In this document: piece by piece, positions 23,233-33,202 of the stretch | Numbering within the stretch: position 1 is the first letter of the stretch | Layout: each line of letters starts with the position of its first letter | Assembly (NCBI GenBank): GCA_013166775.1 | Contig: JABLTJ010000014.1 | Location: forward strand, 84,254 to 125,360 | Length of the DNA: 41,107 nt | Source of the DNA: Promethearchaeati archaeon | Lineage (GTDB): Archaea; Asgardarchaeota; Heimdallarchaeia; Heimdallarchaeales; Heimdallarchaeaceae | Direction: 5' to 3' | Translations under genes and position numbers: made by a program | The notes under the pieces: generated by a model | What the model saw: only the letters and a program-made list of their open reading frames with translations | Told to the model about the DNA's origin: nothing | Databases searched by the model: none

Positions 23233-24126
23233 ATGACAGAATATGAGATAAGAAAATATGACGAGTCATATATTGAAGACCAAGTAAGAATTGGAACTTT
23301 GTTAGCAGAAAGGACTTTCACTTATGGACAATCTTCAGTAGAACAAATAAAACAAGTTTATGCAAGGGAGGACTTCGATCCTGAAACAAGATTATATTGC
23401 TTTAAAGGAGACGAATTAGTAGGTTTTATTGGTGCTAGAGTACGAGAAGATGAAGAAGAAAAAATTAAGATTGCACAATCTCGTCTGGCAATTTGTCTTC
23501 CTGGTCATGAAAATGCATTTGATTTACTCTATGAAAATCTGGTTGAGGTTCTCAAGAAGAAGGATGTACAAAGAATAGAGACTGGACAAACTGTTGCTGA
23601 AGGCTTTTATTATGACCTTACTAAGAAGAAGGGATTCGAGTTAGTACGAGATGGTGTATTTATTTATCAATTTGAGTTTTCCAATTTGAAAGACTTTGAG
23701 ACTGATGCCGAAGTCGGAGATTTTGACAAAGAAACAGACGCGGAACAAGTTGTTAATAGGCTTTGTGAACTCTATCCCCAAATTCAAAAAGAAAATGTCC
23801 AGAATGCAGTTAATAACTATGCAGAAAACGAAAATGTTGTTGCGAATAGATCACTTCGAAAGGATGGTAAAGTCGTTGGATATGGTTGTGTAGCTAAAGG
23901 TCAACACCCTGAGGTTGTTAATATTAGACTACTATGCAGTGACAATTCTGAGTATAAGAAACACATTACTGCTGATTTAGTAAAGAAATGCAAGGAGAAA
24001 GGTTTCGATAAAGTGAGTGTTTTCCTTAATCCTGAAAATCCAGCTGATGTCCAAGAAGCAAAAGATGTTGAAGCAATTGGTTTTAAGAAAATTGGTTCTT
24101 TTGAAACTTTCAGTAAAGAAATTTGA
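23233..24126 (+). CDS. GNAT-like protein with two acetyltransferase-type halves
   Basis: This 297-aa protein begins MTEYEIRKYDESYIEDQVRI. The first half has a GNAT-like strand order (RLYCFKGDELVGFIGARV, then SRLAICLPGHENAFDLLYEN, then KKKGFELVRDGVFIYQFEF). The second half (about 175-297) repeats it (SLRKDGKVVGYGCVAKG, NIRLLCSDNSEYKKHITADL, KKCKEKGFDKVSVFLNPEN, AIGFKKIGSFETF). The acyl-CoA loop motif RxxGxG is not evident in either half; H/E-rich substitutes are present, so activity is uncertain. ATG 23233 lies 26 nt from a TATA-like box. It is distinct from the NMT-like protein. Confidence 0.65.
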   Translation: MTEYEIRKYDESYIEDQVRIGTLLAERTFTYGQSSVEQIKQVYAREDFDPETRLYCFKGDELVGFIGARVREDEEEKIKIAQSRLAICLPGHENAFDLLYENLVEVLKKKDVQRIETGQTVAEGFYYDLTKKKGFELVRDGVFIYQFEFSNLKDFETDAEVGDFDKETDAEQVVNRLCELYPQIQKENVQNAVNNYAENENVVANRSLRKDGKVVGYGCVAKGQHPEVVNIRLLCSDNSEYKKHITADLVKKCKEKGFDKVSVFLNPENPADVQEAKDVEAIGFKKIGSFETFSKEI

Positions 24127-24229
24127 GAAGGTTTCTCTTTTTTATTTTTTCTATGTAGCTTGCTCAAAAACTCGAAACTTTTTTATTTGTGAAAGAGAGC
24201 TCACAGTAATTTCGCAATGTGATGTTAAA

Positions 24230-24598
24230 ATGGTGGAAAAAAAGACAATTGGTACAATTATTAGTGTGAGTTGGCTTGTAATCTTAATTGCTTTATGGGT
24301 ATCATATCAATGGCTTCCAGGAGATATTTTCATGTGGATGTGGATAGCTATTGGTTGGTCTTTCTTAGGTGGTGTTTTTGGAGCTATTTTCTTCGCTGCA
24401 AGAAGCAAAAGAAATCTCCTTATTGTCTGTATAATATGGATAATTATCTTAGCAGTTCTGTTGACACATTGGTTTTATCCTTTTATTCCTGGAGTAGAAT
24501 TACATTGGTACTGGGTTACTATTGCTTGGTTTATTTCTTGTGGAGTTGTAACAGGAGGTATACTCACACTAAAATTATTGAAAAAAACTGAATGGTAA
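24230..24598 (+). CDS. four-TM small membrane protein
   Basis: This 122-aa protein consists of four hydrophobic helices (IISVSWLVILIALWVSYQWL; MWIAIGWSFLGGVFGAIFFA; IVCIIWIIILAVLLTHWF; WYWVTIAWFISCGVVTGGIL) with almost no loops, and is Trp-rich. The reading frame is open well upstream into the preceding gene, but ATG 24230 starts the membrane protein cleanly. It converges with the next membrane gene. The function is unknown. Confidence 0.6.
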   Translation: MVEKKTIGTIISVSWLVILIALWVSYQWLPGDIFMWMWIAIGWSFLGGVFGAIFFAARSKRNLLIVCIIWIIILAVLLTHWFYPFIPGVELHWYWVTIAWFISCGVVTGGILTLKLLKKTEW

Positions 24599-24620
24599 AA
24601 ATTACCTTTTTTTTCTTTTT

Positions 24621-25019
24621 CTACGCTTTCTTTCTGATAGGTATACTCAAACCATATCCCATCAATGAGCAGACAAATCCAAAAGCAAGAACTATTGCAG
24701 GAGCGTAAGGAAGGAAGCTAAAAACCTCTGTTCCTTTGATAACTGCTAAATTTAAGAGTGCAACTATTAAAGCAAAGATAGAAGATAAAAATAACCAATC
24801 TTTTAGATTATCATAAACAGTGAACCCTAAGATAAAACCTCCTATTACAGGAGATAAACATCCAGTGGAAACTGGGAAGAGAATTTGCCATTTGTTAGCA
24901 CTGTGTGCTATTACTGCAAACAGACTATAGATGATTGCTACAGCTATTAGACTGAAAATCATTGATCTGAGATTCATTATTTTCCTTTCTAATTTTTGTT
25001 CTGATAGTTCTAAAGACAT
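24621..25019 (-). CDS. four-TM small membrane protein
   Basis: This 132-aa protein has four TM helices after a charged N-terminus (LELSEQKLERKIMNLRS). A Cys/Gly/Pro-rich segment (STGCLSPVIGGFILGFTVYD) recalls small membrane families of the DUF5518 or TIGR04086 type, but I do not assign one. A TATA-like cttataaata box (25041-25050, minus strand) is 27 nt before the ATG, giving a leaderless transcript. Confidence 0.65.
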   Translation of the reverse strand: MSLELSEQKLERKIMNLRSMIFSLIAVAIIYSLFAVIAHSANKWQILFPVSTGCLSPVIGGFILGFTVYDNLKDWLFLSSIFALIVALLNLAVIKGTEVFSFLPYAPAIVLAFGFVCSLMGYGLSIPIRKKA

Positions 25020-25040
25020 ACTCTTTGGAGTTTTTTTGGG

Positions 25041-25050
25041 TATTTATAAG
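25041..25050 (-). promoter_or_regulatory. TATA-like box of the four-TM protein gene
   Basis: On the minus strand CTTATAAATA is centred 27 nt before the ATG at 25019. Confidence 0.5.
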
Positions 25051-25132
25051 ATTTATTTAAGAATTCCATTATTTAGAAAACAATTCAAAAATAGAAAAAA
25101 AAGCTAGTCAATCTTGAAAATTTCGTAACTGA

Positions 25133-26059
25133 TTGAGTAATATTCAAAGATTAAGAAAACTATTACTGTCAGAATCAATGATAAGTGAGAAACAACAGCC
25201 TGAGCATATTATTCTTTTTGATGGAAGAAAAATATTCTTTAATGAATATGGGGATAGAGAAGGAACTCCTGTTTTATATTTCCATGGGTTTCCAAACTGT
25301 AGACTTGAAGCAGGCATGATCCATTCGAAAGCAGAAAGAATTGGAGTAAGGATAATTTCTATTGATCGTCCAGGAATTGGTCTATCGGATTTTCATCAAA
25401 AGAGACAGATAATAGATTGGCCTAACGACATCATTGAATTAGCTGATCAACTGGTAATTGAAAAATTCAGTGTCTTAGGTGTTTCTGCAGGGGCTCCTTA
25501 TGCTTTAGCATGTGCTTCTAAATGCTCTACAAGAATAACAACTGTTGGTATTGTTTCAGCTTTAGGCTCAATTGAACATAAATACTCTCTTCGCAAAGAT
25601 TATATTATAGCTTTTAAAATTGCTGGAGTTTCTCTGAAAGCATTTCAAAGAATTTTATGGTTGAACAGATTCAGATATATCAAAAAACCAGACAAAGCAC
25701 ATATTTTTACAGAAAAGAAAATGAAAGAGTTAGCTGATTGCGACAGAAAAATAGCTCAGATTCAATCAGTTAATGACTATATTCAAAAGACTCAATGTGA
25801 AGCTAGCATAAGAGGTATGAAGGGATTAGCTTACGAAGCTAAATTACTTGGTAAGCCCTGGAATATTAAACTAGAAGAGATTTCTCAAGATTTAGATATC
25901 ATTATGTGGCATGGAGAGAATGATAATATTTCATCATATTTAGCTACAAAAGCTATAGGAAAAAGAATACCAAATTGTTGTGTTAATTACTATCCAAATG
26001 AAGGTCATTATTCGTTAATTATTAACAAGACGAATGACATACTTTTGAAATTAAGATGA
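25133..26059 (+). CDS. alpha/beta hydrolase
   Basis: This 308-aa protein has a complete hydrolase set: HGFPNC oxyanion loop (51-56), DRPGIGLSD (78-86), nucleophile Ser118 in GVSAGAP, a late acid (Asp264 in GENDN) and His292 in EGHYS. The cap domain (about 145-235) is helical. The substrate is unknown. The start is uncertain: TTG 25133 gives an N-terminal basic helix, and ATG 25178 (MISEKQQPEH) is an alternative that leaves the whole fold intact. Confidence 0.82.
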   Translation: MSNIQRLRKLLLSESMISEKQQPEHIILFDGRKIFFNEYGDREGTPVLYFHGFPNCRLEAGMIHSKAERIGVRIISIDRPGIGLSDFHQKRQIIDWPNDIIELADQLVIEKFSVLGVSAGAPYALACASKCSTRITTVGIVSALGSIEHKYSLRKDYIIAFKIAGVSLKAFQRILWLNRFRYIKKPDKAHIFTEKKMKELADCDRKIAQIQSVNDYIQKTQCEASIRGMKGLAYEAKLLGKPWNIKLEEISQDLDIIMWHGENDNISSYLATKAIGKRIPNCCVNYYPNEGHYSLIINKTNDILLKLR

Positions 26060-26112
26060 TTTAAAAAATCTAAAAGATATTTTAATAAGTTTAAAATCTG
26101 ACTACGATTAAG

Positions 26113-26122
26113 TTTAAGAATA
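26113..26122 (+). promoter_or_regulatory. TATA-like box of the 7-TM protein gene
   Basis: tttaagaata is centred about 25 nt before ATG 26142. Confidence 0.45.
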
Positions 26123-26141
26123 AGTCGAAATTTCTTAACTT

Positions 26142-27260
26142 ATGGTATTTGCTCTAATACCTGATGTTTTATTGATTATAGAGACTGCTCTATTCTTCAG
26201 TTTCTCAATTTTTGCATTTATTAGAGCATATATCATTACTAGAAATATCTCGTACTTTCATTTTATTGTTGGATTGTTTCTATCCTTAGCTGGATATATT
26301 TTTGCGAGTATTCCAGGATATTTTGTTCCAGAGGATAATAGATTCAATGTAGTTCTATTATTTATTATCCTCACTAACGTTTTCATAGTTTTAGCATTTC
26401 TATTATTCACTATCACATTCATAATGATACGAGAAGATAAATTACCAATTTTTGCTCATTTAATTGCTTTAGTAATAGGAGCTACAATAATATTAATCAC
26501 AGATTTAGATGAATCCAAAGTGTATTACGACTACACTGCATCATTCTGGAAGGTGGATTATAGTAATCCAGTATTGTTAGGAATTGCTTCAGTAGGGATA
26601 GTTATTTTTCTTGTTTATTTTACTCTCTATCTGATTATTAAGTTCAATAAGTTCAAGAATACAAAACAAGTTGATCTTAGTTTTGTTGGATTTGCTATTT
26701 TGGCATTATGGATGGTAACTTTCAATGTGAATGTGCTGAAGGTAGCTAGATTATTTTTCTTTCCCCTTGGAATTCTTTTATTTGGTATAGCAGTAATTAT
26801 AGATCCTTTAAACTTTTTAACAACAAAAAGAATTCCAGATGAAATTATATTATTATCACGATTTGATCAACCAATTATAAAGTACAATTTCAAAGAAAAG
26901 AAAATTGAACGAGACCTTGAAGAAATTAAATTGTTCATTGCTAGCGGGAAAATCATCTCTGAAAGCATGAATTCTTACGAGAAACCAAAAGATCTGAAAT
27001 TGAAGAATATAGAGATTAGATATATCGATCTAAAAGGGTATCAATTAATTTCTATTGGAACAGAAATTGATAGAAACGCAATCGCTGCTCTTTATACAGC
27101 ATTCAGAAAATTTAGAAAACTGACAGGTTTGGATTATTTTGGTGCATCAACAGTTTTAAGTGATTCAGATGAGACTGCATTTGTTGAAGTATTTACAAAA
27201 TATCTAAGATGTATTAATGCAACAAAGAAAAATGAAGTTAAGAAAAAGAAAAGAGATTAG
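26142..27260 (+). CDS. seven-TM receptor-like protein with cytosolic longin/roadblock-like domain
   Basis: This 372-aa protein has seven hydrophobic helices in residues 6-220 (first LLIIETALFFSFSIFAFIRA, last LFFFPLGILLFGIAVII). A soluble domain follows (about 230-345): IILLSRFDQPIIKYN, EEIKLFIASGKIISESM, IEIRYIDLKGYQLISIGTEI, RNAIAALYTAFRKFRKL. That strand-strand-helix-strand-strand-helix order is the roadblock/longin pattern, also seen in the GTPase and longin/DENN-like proteins here. The layout suggests a membrane sensor that recruits or regulates a small GTPase, by analogy and not proven. The C-terminal tail is Lys-rich. It is leaderless from ATG 26142. Confidence 0.65.
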   Translation: MVFALIPDVLLIIETALFFSFSIFAFIRAYIITRNISYFHFIVGLFLSLAGYIFASIPGYFVPEDNRFNVVLLFIILTNVFIVLAFLLFTITFIMIREDKLPIFAHLIALVIGATIILITDLDESKVYYDYTASFWKVDYSNPVLLGIASVGIVIFLVYFTLYLIIKFNKFKNTKQVDLSFVGFAILALWMVTFNVNVLKVARLFFFPLGILLFGIAVIIDPLNFLTTKRIPDEIILLSRFDQPIIKYNFKEKKIERDLEEIKLFIASGKIISESMNSYEKPKDLKLKNIEIRYIDLKGYQLISIGTEIDRNAIAALYTAFRKFRKLTGLDYFGASTVLSDSDETAFVEVFTKYLRCINATKKNEVKKKKRD

Positions 27261-27276
27261 CTTCAGGTTTTATCTT

Positions 27277-30078
27277 TTAACATGCTAAGTAATCATATTC
27301 TTCTACGTCTGGAAAACCATATTTCTTACGCACAATGAATTTTCTTACTTCTTCAATGAGTGCAATTGGACTTGCTGTTGCAAAGATTATTCCCCAACCT
27401 ACTCCAGAAATATTCACTGTTTGGAGGAATGGTTGAAGGAATGGTGTATAGATGGATAAGATGAGTAGGATAAATCCTACAAATATTGCACCAAATAAAG
27501 CTCTGTTACGAAGAATTTTTTTGGAAAATATGGAGCGGTTTATGCTTGTGGATAGTGAATTCAAAAGCTGATAAATTACAAGAGCTGCAAAAACCATTGT
27601 ACGAGCTAGAACAACAGTTTCTTCAGATGTATCAGCTCCCCAATCTGTGATCCAGAAGAAAATGATCATAGTACCAATACCATAGAGTAAACCTGTTAGA
27701 AAAACTTTGAAAAGCATCTCTCGATCAAGTAAAGGCTCATCGGGATTCCTAGGGGGACGCTTCATAACATTAGTCTCTGGAGCACTAACACCTAACGCTA
27801 GTGCGGGTAAAGTATCTGTTACAAGATTGATGTATAGTAATTGGATAGCGACTATTGGTAAAAGGATTTCATCACGAATGAAGATGAAAGAAAGAATTAA
27901 ACCAAAGAGAACAGTAAGTATTTCTCCAGCATTAGCTGAAAGAAGATAAGCGATAAATTTCTTCATGTTATCATAAATTATTCTCCCTTCGTAAACCGAT
28001 TCAATAATATTAGCAAAATTATCATCAACAAGAACCATGTCACTAGCTTCCTTGGCAACATCAGTACCAGAAATGCCCATAGAAACTCCCACATCAGCTC
28101 GTTTTAGGGCTGGAGCATCATTAACTCCATCACCAGTCATAATCACAATTTCATGATTCTTCTTTAATGCTTCAACGATTCTTAATTTATGTGATGGGTT
28201 TACTCTTGCAAAGATTTCTGTTTCATCCACTTTTGCCTCTAATTCTTCATCACTCATTTCATCTAGTTCTTTCCCTGTAAAAGGTACCATATCTTTACAT
28301 AGAGTAATAGATTTTCCAATCGCTTTTGCAGTTTCCATGTGATCTCCTGTAATCATCATCACTTTGATACCTGCAGATCTCGCTCTTTCTATTGCTGGTC
28401 TTGATTGATCTCTTGGTGGGTCTAACATCGCAACAAAACCTAAGAAAACTAAATTTCTCTCAACTAAATCACTATTTTTTGAGAGAATTAACTCTTCTGC
28501 TTCTTTATTATTTAGATCTTTGTATGTTAAAGCTAAAATTCTGTATGCAAATTTAGAGGAATATTGACTACTTAAATCTAGTAATTTTTCTCTTTCAGTA
28601 TCATCGAGTTCTATAATATTATTATTAATTTCTTTGTGGGTGCATAAATCCAATAAAATATCTATAGCTCCCTTAGCTAAAATCCTATAGTTTTTTGTTT
28701 CTTTATTTTGAATGATTACACTCATTCTTTTCCTATTACTGTCAAAAGGGAAAAGATATTTGATTTCATGATTCTCAATAATATCTTCCCTCAGCTTACT
28801 TTTCTCTGCTAGTATCAGAAGTGATGCTTCTGTTGGATCGCCAAATATTTCAAAGTATTCTCCATCCTCTTTGAGCTCTATTGCTGCTTCATTAGCTAAG
28901 GTGCAGACTTCAATTGCTTTTGCAATATTATCTTCCCTTTCAAGCTCAATTTGATTTCCTGTATGCGGATCGATAATTTCTCCGTCTCTGATATATCCTG
29001 TCCCACTTATATCATAGATTTCATCACTCACCCATAGTTTCTCTACTGTCATCTCATTTTTAGTTAATGTTCCAGTTTTATCTGTACAGATAATTGTTGC
29101 TGAACCAAGTACTTCTACAGCGGGAAGTTTCCTGATTAGAGATCTCTTTTTAGCCATTCTTGTTATTCCAATAGCAAGTGTTAGAGTTAGGACCGCTGGC
29201 AATCCTTCTGGAACAGCTGCAACAGCAAGTCCAATTGAGAAGATGAATAAATCACTAATGGATTCATTCCTCATCAAGATTGAGCCAAGAACTAATATGA
29301 GAACTGATAGAATTATAATTCCAATTGTCAGCTGTTTAGCTAATTTAGCTAATTTCTTTTGGATAGGTGTATCTTCTGATTTTATTTCCATCAGAGAGGA
29401 AGCTATCTTTCCTAACTCTGTTTCCAAACCAGTCGCTACAACGATAGCTAATCCTGAACCATTTACTACAGTTGTTCCTTTATACAGCATATTTATTCTA
29501 TCAGCTAGAGCAGATGAATCAGCTAATACTTCATTATCTTTTCTTACTGGAACAGATTCTCCTGTGAGTATACTTTCTAGTGTCCTTACTTCATAACCTT
29601 CGATTATACGAAGATCAGCTGCAACTGTATCACCTGATTCAATAACTACGATATCTCCAGGAACAAGAAACTCAGCTTTGATCATTGTTTTCTGATTATC
29701 TCTAACTGCTATTACTTCACTAACAGCTAAGCTTCTCAGAGCCGTAATAGCTTTTTCTGCGGAATATTCTTGATAAAATCCCAAAAGAGCATTAAGGGCA
29801 ACTACAATAAAAATTGCCACTATCTCTACTATTGATCCTTTATCTTGTTCAATTATTCCAATAATAGCTGTAATAATTCCTGCTGCTACAAGTATTAGTA
29901 CAAGTAAATCTTTGAATTGATTGAGGAGTATTTTCCATGGAGAAACTGCACCCTTAGAAGGGATTTCGTTTTTACCATAGAAATTTAACCTTTTCTCAGC
30001 TTCTTCTGAACTGATTCCTCTAAAGTTAGAGTCAATTTTATCATAGATTTCATCTATTGATAGAGAATGAGCATCCAT
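27277..30078 (-). CDS. P-type ATPase, Ca2+-type (P2A/P2B-like)
   Basis: This 933-aa protein has all P-type signatures: N-terminal cation-ATPase domain, TGES (172-175), PEGLP in M4 (290-294), phosphorylated Asp333 in DKTGTLT, KGA, MITGDH and GDGVNDAPALK. Transport-site residues match Ca2+ pumps: Glu291 in M4, the NAGE motif in M5, and NLVTD in M6. In M8 the position held by Glu908 in SERCA is Gln (VIYQLLNSLS), as in plasma-membrane Ca2+ pumps, which suggests a single Ca2+ site. It pumps a cation, most likely Ca2+, out of the cytosol at the cost of ATP. It is divergent from the geranylgeranyl reductase gene. Confidence 0.9.
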   Translation of the reverse strand: MDAHSLSIDEIYDKIDSNFRGISSEEAEKRLNFYGKNEIPSKGAVSPWKILLNQFKDLLVLILVAAGIITAIIGIIEQDKGSIVEIVAIFIVVALNALLGFYQEYSAEKAITALRSLAVSEVIAVRDNQKTMIKAEFLVPGDIVVIESGDTVAADLRIIEGYEVRTLESILTGESVPVRKDNEVLADSSALADRINMLYKGTTVVNGSGLAIVVATGLETELGKIASSLMEIKSEDTPIQKKLAKLAKQLTIGIIILSVLILVLGSILMRNESISDLFIFSIGLAVAAVPEGLPAVLTLTLAIGITRMAKKRSLIRKLPAVEVLGSATIICTDKTGTLTKNEMTVEKLWVSDEIYDISGTGYIRDGEIIDPHTGNQIELEREDNIAKAIEVCTLANEAAIELKEDGEYFEIFGDPTEASLLILAEKSKLREDIIENHEIKYLFPFDSNRKRMSVIIQNKETKNYRILAKGAIDILLDLCTHKEINNNIIELDDTEREKLLDLSSQYSSKFAYRILALTYKDLNNKEAEELILSKNSDLVERNLVFLGFVAMLDPPRDQSRPAIERARSAGIKVMMITGDHMETAKAIGKSITLCKDMVPFTGKELDEMSDEELEAKVDETEIFARVNPSHKLRIVEALKKNHEIVIMTGDGVNDAPALKRADVGVSMGISGTDVAKEASDMVLVDDNFANIIESVYEGRIIYDNMKKFIAYLLSANAGEILTVLFGLILSFIFIRDEILLPIVAIQLLYINLVTDTLPALALGVSAPETNVMKRPPRNPDEPLLDREMLFKVFLTGLLYGIGTMIIFFWITDWGADTSEETVVLARTMVFAALVIYQLLNSLSTSINRSIFSKKILRNRALFGAIFVGFILLILSIYTPFLQPFLQTVNISGVGWGIIFATASPIALIEEVRKFIVRKKYGFPDVEEYDYLAC

Positions 30079-30186
30079 AGTAGTCGCAATAAAAGACTCG
30101 TATCCCTTTTAATCTCTTATGCTTTTTCAAAAATTACCAATCTAGAGTTAAAACTTATATTCTTCCTCTAGTTAAATTAAAACTCA

Positions 30187-31458
30187 GTGACTTCTAAAAC
30201 ACCTATAAAAGAGAAATCAACCATTTATGACGTTTGTATCATTGGAGCTGGCCCTGGAGGTTCTTCAACTGCATACTACCTAGCTAAACAAGGTAAGAAT
30301 GTAATTCTGTTGGAAAAAGAGAAATTCCCAAGACGGAAGATATGCGGTGATGCTGTTTCTCAAAGAGCACAAATGCATCTAGAGAGAATGGGAGTTCTTC
30401 AAGAAATTCTTGAAGAGAAGAAAGGCAGATGGGCAGCTGTAGGAGGATTAGTTAGTCCAAGAAGGATTGAATATATAGGTAATTCAGCTGAAGAGATTGG
30501 TAGTCATTTGATGATTTCCATCAAAAGAGAGATTCTTGACGAAAAAATAGCTCAAGCTGCAGTTAGAGAAGGAGCTGAAATGATCGAAGAGTACAATGTC
30601 AAAAGCGTTAAGTTTTCTGAGAAGATGAAGGAATGGACTGTAAAAGCTTTTGATGAAGAAAAAGGGGATGTTAAAGCTAAAGTGCTTGTTGCAGCTGATG
30701 GAGCAGTTTCAAAAATTGCGAGATCTGTTGGAGTAATTGATACTCCTCCTGATGCTGTTTGCAGTAGTGTTTATGTTGAAGCTGGTACTCATGCTTTTGA
30801 GGAAGATGGAGTTTGTATCTATACTCGTTTTCTAGTCCCTGGTTATGCAGCTATTTTCAAGGAAGCTGATGATGATTTAGTATTTTGTTGTTATATTATT
30901 CCAGGAGGTTTTGCAAAAACAACTAATCTACAAAATATGCATATCAATCTTTTGCAGGGAGATCCATATGTAGTTAGGGCATTGGGTCCCAATGCTAAGA
31001 TCGAGAAAATCAAATCTGCCCCTCTAAGACTAGGAGGAGTGAAGAAAAGTTACTCAGACCACTTTTTAGTTGTAGGAGATGCAGCAGGACATATAGATCC
31101 TTTGACAGGTGAGGGAATACAATATGCGATGGATGCTGGGGAGATAGCAGCTGATATCTTAAAAGATGCTTTCGAGCAAGGAGACTTTGGAAATGGAACT
31201 CTAAAGAATTATCAAAAACTTTGGATGAAATCCTTTGGAAAAGATTTCAAATGGTCTGCAAGAATGGTGAAAGTTCTAGCAAGAATTCCTATTTTTCTAG
31301 ATGCTTTTGCTTATCTTTGTAAGAAGAAAGGACCAAAATATCTGATAAGGTGGGCAAAGATTATGACTGGTTCTCAACCTAAATTAACTTTCTTCTTACC
31401 AAATCTAGCTTTTCCTTTATTATTTGCTGCTATTCGACTATCTTTGAAACAAAAATAG
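30187..31458 (+). CDS. geranylgeranyl reductase family FAD-dependent oxidoreductase
   Basis: This 423-aa flavoprotein has the FAD Rossmann motif GAGPGG (20-25) with Glu43 at the ribose position, the family motif KICGD (51-55), AADGAVSK, and VVGDAAGHIDPLTGEGI near residue 300. These are the marks of archaeal geranylgeranyl reductases that saturate isoprenoid chains of membrane lipids; related enzymes act on other polyprenyl substrates. GTG 30187 is the start, about 30 nt from an acttatat box. The C-terminal 100 residues are helical and basic, perhaps membrane-associated. Confidence 0.88.
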   Translation: MTSKTPIKEKSTIYDVCIIGAGPGGSSTAYYLAKQGKNVILLEKEKFPRRKICGDAVSQRAQMHLERMGVLQEILEEKKGRWAAVGGLVSPRRIEYIGNSAEEIGSHLMISIKREILDEKIAQAAVREGAEMIEEYNVKSVKFSEKMKEWTVKAFDEEKGDVKAKVLVAADGAVSKIARSVGVIDTPPDAVCSSVYVEAGTHAFEEDGVCIYTRFLVPGYAAIFKEADDDLVFCCYIIPGGFAKTTNLQNMHINLLQGDPYVVRALGPNAKIEKIKSAPLRLGGVKKSYSDHFLVVGDAAGHIDPLTGEGIQYAMDAGEIAADILKDAFEQGDFGNGTLKNYQKLWMKSFGKDFKWSARMVKVLARIPIFLDAFAYLCKKKGPKYLIRWAKIMTGSQPKLTFFLPNLAFPLLFAAIRLSLKQK

Positions 31459-31469
31459 GAAAGAGAAGT

Positions 31470-33083
31470 TTATCTCTTTCTCCTAAAAGCGAAAACTACC
31501 GTGGAAAGACAGACAACTACTGCGACAATCGATGAAGATATAGTTGTAGTTTTAGGAATTACAGTAACAAGGATAGTATCTTCTGCTTTATTACCATAAG
31601 CATCATTTACAACAATAGTATAATCATAGTCACCAATAGCAAGAAGATCAACATTTAGTACAATAGTTTCATGAGTAGACTCACTTGTATTGGAATCAAC
31701 TAAGATATCATTTCTATAGATTGAATAATTGTCTGGATAACTTTCATTAATTGTCCAATTAATATAATTTCCAAGAGAACCTTCAAAATATGTTAAAGTT
31801 TCACTACCAAATATAGAAGGTGACACTTTATCTCCTATTATCTGTAAATTCAAGTTATAATTGAGCCTATCTATGAAGTCTGAGATCCACAATTTATGCT
31901 TATTATCTAATGTAATTGCACATGGATTGTTGATAGGTATATCAAATGAATCTACAATACTTCCATTAAATGGTGAGATTTGATAGACTTGATTTAGCGA
32001 ATCATTACAGAGTAAAATATATCCAGCATCATAGTCTAATCCAACCATACCTAAACCAGGTACTGAAAGAGTTCTTTGAAGTTCACCCGTTTCTTTGTCA
32101 ATCTCGTATAAATTATCATTTAAATGATCTCCTACCCAGAAATCATTACCATCAAATGTTAAACCTCCAATGGAAGAAACTTCCATTGTTAGACTATCAA
32201 CAAGATTAAAAGAAGTATCATATTTATAGAGAGTTGGACTACCAAATTCAGATATCCAAAAATGAGAACCATCAAAAGTTATACCTGAAGGATTGAATAT
32301 ATCGATACTCCAATTATTCAGAGCTAATCCTGTCATAGGATCATATTGGAAAATTCTCTTTTGATACCAACTCCCACCAGCTACTAGACTCCATAAAGAA
32401 TCATCGTTCCAGACTAATCCTCTTGGAAGAGAAATTTCTGAGGGAAAGACAGTTTTAATATTATCAGTTATTAAATCATTTTTAGAAACATTATTGAAGA
32501 TTTTTAGCTCTCTAAACCAGCATTCTCTTTGCCAATTAGCATCGTGCCCATCTCCATATCCTAAGAAGATTATTATGTCATTCATATCATTAAAGAGATG
32601 AGTAAATTCAAAAAATATGAAACCAGAATCTAAAGTTCCAGTTCGCCATTTATCCCAGAAATAGATTTGTTCTTTTGTTATATTGTTGTAAATTATCATC
32701 TCAAATCCTATAGAATCTACATGATCTCCTATAGCTCTTGCTTCAAATTCAACATGGATTCCATCTCCCAGAAGAGGTACATTTGCGTATGCACCTACGT
32801 TTACTTCAAAAGTTCCTGTGGTTTCCGCAAAATGCATAACTGTATCATTAATATCATATGAATATCCACTCCCAGGAAGATAAGTCAAAGGTACAGTTGG
32901 ACCTCTAGGTTGCTGACCGACCGTCCAGTTTAAATCTGCAATTGTAAAATAAGAAGAACTATATTCTCCTATGCTATTCTCTGAAAAAATTTCAGTTTGA
33001 GTAACAGTAGTCGCGTTTTTTGGAACTGTAAACAAACTGAAGGACAAGATCAATGTAATTGCGATTATTTTTTTATTTTCCAT
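31470..33083 (-). CDS. secreted beta-propeller protein with Ig-like domain and C-terminal membrane anchor
   Basis: This 537-aa protein begins with a signal peptide (MENKKIIAITLILSFSLF). It has an N-terminal lectin-like region (about 35-200), then NHL/YVTN-type propeller blades (SGITFDGSHFWISEFG, GGLTFDGNDFWVGDHLND, CAITLDNKHKLWISDF), and a C-terminal Ig/cadherin-like domain (YTIVVNDAYGNKAEDTILV). It ends in one TM helix plus RRKR. This is a cell-surface protein; many N-glycosylation sequons are present. ATG 33083 follows an AAGG ribosome-like site; a leaderless TTG at 33110 would add nine residues (MCLSLKGYE). The ligand is unknown. Confidence 0.8.
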   Translation of the reverse strand: MENKKIIAITLILSFSLFTVPKNATTVTQTEIFSENSIGEYSSSYFTIADLNWTVGQQPRGPTVPLTYLPGSGYSYDINDTVMHFAETTGTFEVNVGAYANVPLLGDGIHVEFEARAIGDHVDSIGFEMIIYNNITKEQIYFWDKWRTGTLDSGFIFFEFTHLFNDMNDIIIFLGYGDGHDANWQRECWFRELKIFNNVSKNDLITDNIKTVFPSEISLPRGLVWNDDSLWSLVAGGSWYQKRIFQYDPMTGLALNNWSIDIFNPSGITFDGSHFWISEFGSPTLYKYDTSFNLVDSLTMEVSSIGGLTFDGNDFWVGDHLNDNLYEIDKETGELQRTLSVPGLGMVGLDYDAGYILLCNDSLNQVYQISPFNGSIVDSFDIPINNPCAITLDNKHKLWISDFIDRLNYNLNLQIIGDKVSPSIFGSETLTYFEGSLGNYINWTINESYPDNYSIYRNDILVDSNTSESTHETIVLNVDLLAIGDYDYTIVVNDAYGNKAEDTILVTVIPKTTTISSSIVAVVVCLSTVVFAFRRKR

Positions 33084-33202
33084 TTCATAACCTTTTAAAG
33101 ACAAACACAATTTAGGGGAATCATAATTATTTATATTTTTTGGAGAGTAAATAGCTTTGGTATTTTATCGTTCACTTTTACCATGTTTATAATGAAACAT
33201 TG

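Noticed and set aside
27277..30078. P-type ATPase as a Na+/K+- or H+-type pump
   Set aside because: PEGLP in M4, NAGE in M5 and NLVTD in M6 fit Ca2+ pumps better; the exact ion still needs testing.
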